Program-made: the position numbers and the translations under genes
Notes under the pieces: generated by a model
What the model saw: only the letters and a program-made list of their open reading frames with translations
Told to the model about the DNA's origin: nothing
Database searches by the model: none
Assembly (NCBI RefSeq): GCF_017744095.1
Contig: NZ_JAGHQX010000001.1
Coordinates: forward strand, 806,001-870,000
Direction of reading: 5' to 3'
Source of the DNA: Shimia sp. R10_1
Lineage (GTDB): Bacteria > Pseudomonadota > Alphaproteobacteria > Rhodobacterales > Rhodobacteraceae
DNA length: 64,000 nucleotides
Shown here: positions 62,577 to 64,000 of the stretch, in pieces
How positions within the stretch are numbered: the stretch's first letter is position 1
How the letters are laid out: every line of letters begins with the position of its first letter

Positions 62577-62610
62577 AACCCATCTGCCCAACGTCCCGTC
62601 GCGAGTTTGA

Positions 62611-62640
62611 CGGCATGATTTCAACTTCATGCCCTTTTTT
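62611..62640 (+). terminator. Rho-independent terminator of the pepN operon
   Basis: GGCATGA (62612-62618) and TCATGCC (62627-62633) form a perfect 7-bp stem around an 8-base loop, followed by CTTTTTT. Confidence 0.85.
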
Positions 62641-62688
62641 GGCCTGAAAGCAATTTCATAGTGAGCTCCAGTACCAAACGGAGCCAAA

Positions 62689-64000
62689 ATGAAATTCTTT
62701 TCCAAAGAACGGTCAAGCACGCGATCTGGCCCCAATGCCGCGCGCGCTTCCACATTTGCGGCTCCAGTGCTGCGCAGACTGGGCAACCCCTTTGCGACGT
62801 CGCGCCCAAATGCGCCGGACACGCGCGCCGGCCAAGCACAGCAAACCTATCGTGATCTGCTGCCAAGACTCCAAATTCCCATCAACGCTGCGACGCCTGA
62901 TCAAATTGAAAGCGAACGCCTGCGCGCGCAGGGGCAGTTTTTGGCCCGCCAGGAGCGTTGGGACGAACTCGAAGACTACGTGCGCACTCATGATCAAAAT
63001 CGCGCTGCCACAAATTCAGGCACGCCGCTGTCTGAACTGATGCTTTTTGGCGCACGATCAGACGTGGTGCGCGCGGCCGAACATGCACTTTTACACGGCA
63101 AACCTGCTGAGGACGCTGACTTCTTTCATGGTATCGAAGCCATGGAGTATTTGCTGGAGGACATCCCGGACAGCTACCCAATCGCCTTGGTCGTGGCGCT
63201 CATGCACATTGATGTCGGCTGGGCCTGGCGCGGTGCCATCGCCAGAGATGATGAGCGCGAAATCAACAGAGAAGCCTTTCAAGCGCATTTTGCGCGTGCC
63301 CAGAAAATCCTGGAACGGTATTGCCCGGTGAAACATCACTCGCCGGCTCTTTCTGCTGCACGCTGCGCGCTTCTGCCCGGTGCAGCGGAGCCGACCAAAG
63401 CCCTATGCGCCGAATATGAATCCCTCATCGCGCTCGACCCTTTCAACCCACGCCACATGCGCACGCTGGGAAATTATCTGCTGCCGCGTTGGTATGGCAG
63501 TTTTGATCAACTCGACCTGCAGGCGCGCCGGATCGCCGCGCAAACCTATGAACTCTGGGGCGCAGGCGCCTATGCTTGGGTCTGGTTTGACGCATTGCTG
63601 GTGGATCCAAACGGCCTGGCCGAAGTCGAAATAGACTACTTCCTGGATGGCGTCGCCGACGCTCTGGAAAGGCATGGCAGCCAACACGCAGCGAACCTTA
63701 TGGCGGCACATCTGCACCGCAGCTGGCAGTTTGCGCGCAGTCAATATGACACTGGAACGCTAGACCACACAATCGCACCGGCTTTGCGGGATGGGTTTGA
63801 CATGGTTGTACATGATCATTTGCGCGAAATTCACCCCCTGATCTGGGGCCACGCGGAAATCGGATTTGAAAACACATCGCGCGTCATTTCAAAGGAGCGC
63901 CTGTCAGAAAAAGGCCGCGATGTGGCCCTGCAAGCCGTCGCCATGCCGTTCATGACCAGCCTAAAAGCCGGCCAAACCGTCAATTTCTCCCCTGAAGGCA
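62689..64000 (+). CDS. Unidentified protein (3' end beyond window)
   Basis: An open frame of 437 codons runs from ATG at 62689 to the window edge with no stop. Eight bases before the ATG is GGAG. The protein starts MKFFSKERSSTRSGPNAARA, is charged and Arg-rich, has no signal peptide or membrane segment that I see, and contains aromatic-rich stretches such as MHIDVGWAWRGAIA and GAYAWVWFDALL. I recognise no family. It is not overlapped by any other supported gene. Confidence 0.75.
   Translation, partial: MKFFSKERSSTRSGPNAARASTFAAPVLRRLGNPFATSRPNAPDTRAGQAQQTYRDLLPRLQIPINAATPDQIESERLRAQGQFLARQERWDELEDYVRTHDQNRAATNSGTPLSELMLFGARSDVVRAAEHALLHGKPAEDADFFHGIEAMEYLLEDIPDSYPIALVVALMHIDVGWAWRGAIARDDEREINREAFQAHFARAQKILERYCPVKHHSPALSAARCALLPGAAEPTKALCAEYESLIALDPFNPRHMRTLGNYLLPRWYGSFDQLDLQARRIAAQTYELWGAGAYAWVWFDALLVDPNGLAEVEIDYFLDGVADALERHGSQHAANLMAAHLHRSWQFARSQYDTGTLDHTIAPALRDGFDMVVHDHLREIHPLIWGHAEIGFENTSRVISKERLSEKGRDVALQAVAMPFMTSLKAGQTVNFSPEG

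Noticed and set aside
1-64000. tRNA, rRNA, CRISPR, transposases, integrases, replication origin
   Set aside because: None seen on either strand by eye; a covariance-model search would be needed to exclude a tRNA with certainty.

Overview
The window is about 64 kb of GC-rich DNA with dense coding and many ATGA-overlapping genes. It looks like a chromosomal segment of a marine alphaproteobacterium of the Roseobacter group (Rhodobacterales). The reasons are the gene families present (aerobic CobG/CobN cobalamin pathway, TRAP transporter, carnitine dehydrogenase-thioesterase fusion, LuxI synthase, Hint-domain protein, DUF1636, Lin0512) and the protein similarities I recall. I saw no rRNA, tRNA, insertion sequence, prophage or CRISPR array.

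Layout. 1-3.1 kb: end of a GAF-GGDEF diguanylate cyclase, a Hint-domain protein and an ACT-domain protein. 3.1-7.7 kb (minus strand): cell-wall genes (PBP1A, AmiC-type amidase) with a NUDIX gene between them. 7.8-12.7 kb: a carnitine degradation locus (SDR, carnitine 3-dehydrogenase fused to a thioesterase, beta-keto acid cleavage enzyme, divergent GlxA-type regulator) with a DUF1203 gene inserted on the other strand. 12.8-30.4 kb: a large aerobic cobalamin cluster. One arm runs leftward (cobO, a YdjM-like membrane protein, two tandem Lin0512 genes, cobQ). The other arms run rightward behind a cobalamin riboswitch (DUF1636, cobW, cobN, cobG, cobH, cobI, cobJ) and from cobL to cobF; cobK lies head-to-head with cobL. 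Together they cover most steps from uroporphyrinogen III to cobyric acid. cobS, cobT and the lower-ligand genes are not here.

30.3-39.2 kb: a seven-gene leftward catabolic operon (N-formylglutamate-amidohydrolase-like protein, TRAP transporter QMP, glutamine-synthetase-like enzyme, aldehyde dehydrogenase, iron alcohol dehydrogenase) with a divergent RpiR regulator. The enzyme set suggests gamma-glutamylation of an imported amine or amino alcohol; this is inference. 39.4-44.5 kb: a signalling block with a response regulator carrying a degenerate GGDEF-like domain, a LuxI-type synthase with no LuxR beside it, an unknown protein, a membrane histidine kinase, an Hpt protein and a lone receiver. 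44.6-64 kb: mostly metabolic genes: enoyl-CoA hydratase, IorAB-type molybdenum oxidoreductase, GAPDH with a small membrane protein behind a long hairpin, transhydrogenase pntAB, an SDR, a PuuD-like hydrolase, GlcG with malate synthase G, and aminopeptidase N. A long unidentified ORF runs off the right edge.

Between genes there is repeated DNA that the gene list does not explain. Two 42-bp tracts 45 kb apart are each built of four units in an exact 11-bp period starting with ACCG (or a near match). There is a further 11-bp tract, a 12-bp tract, and a dispersed element with 27 of 28 bases identical between two copies.
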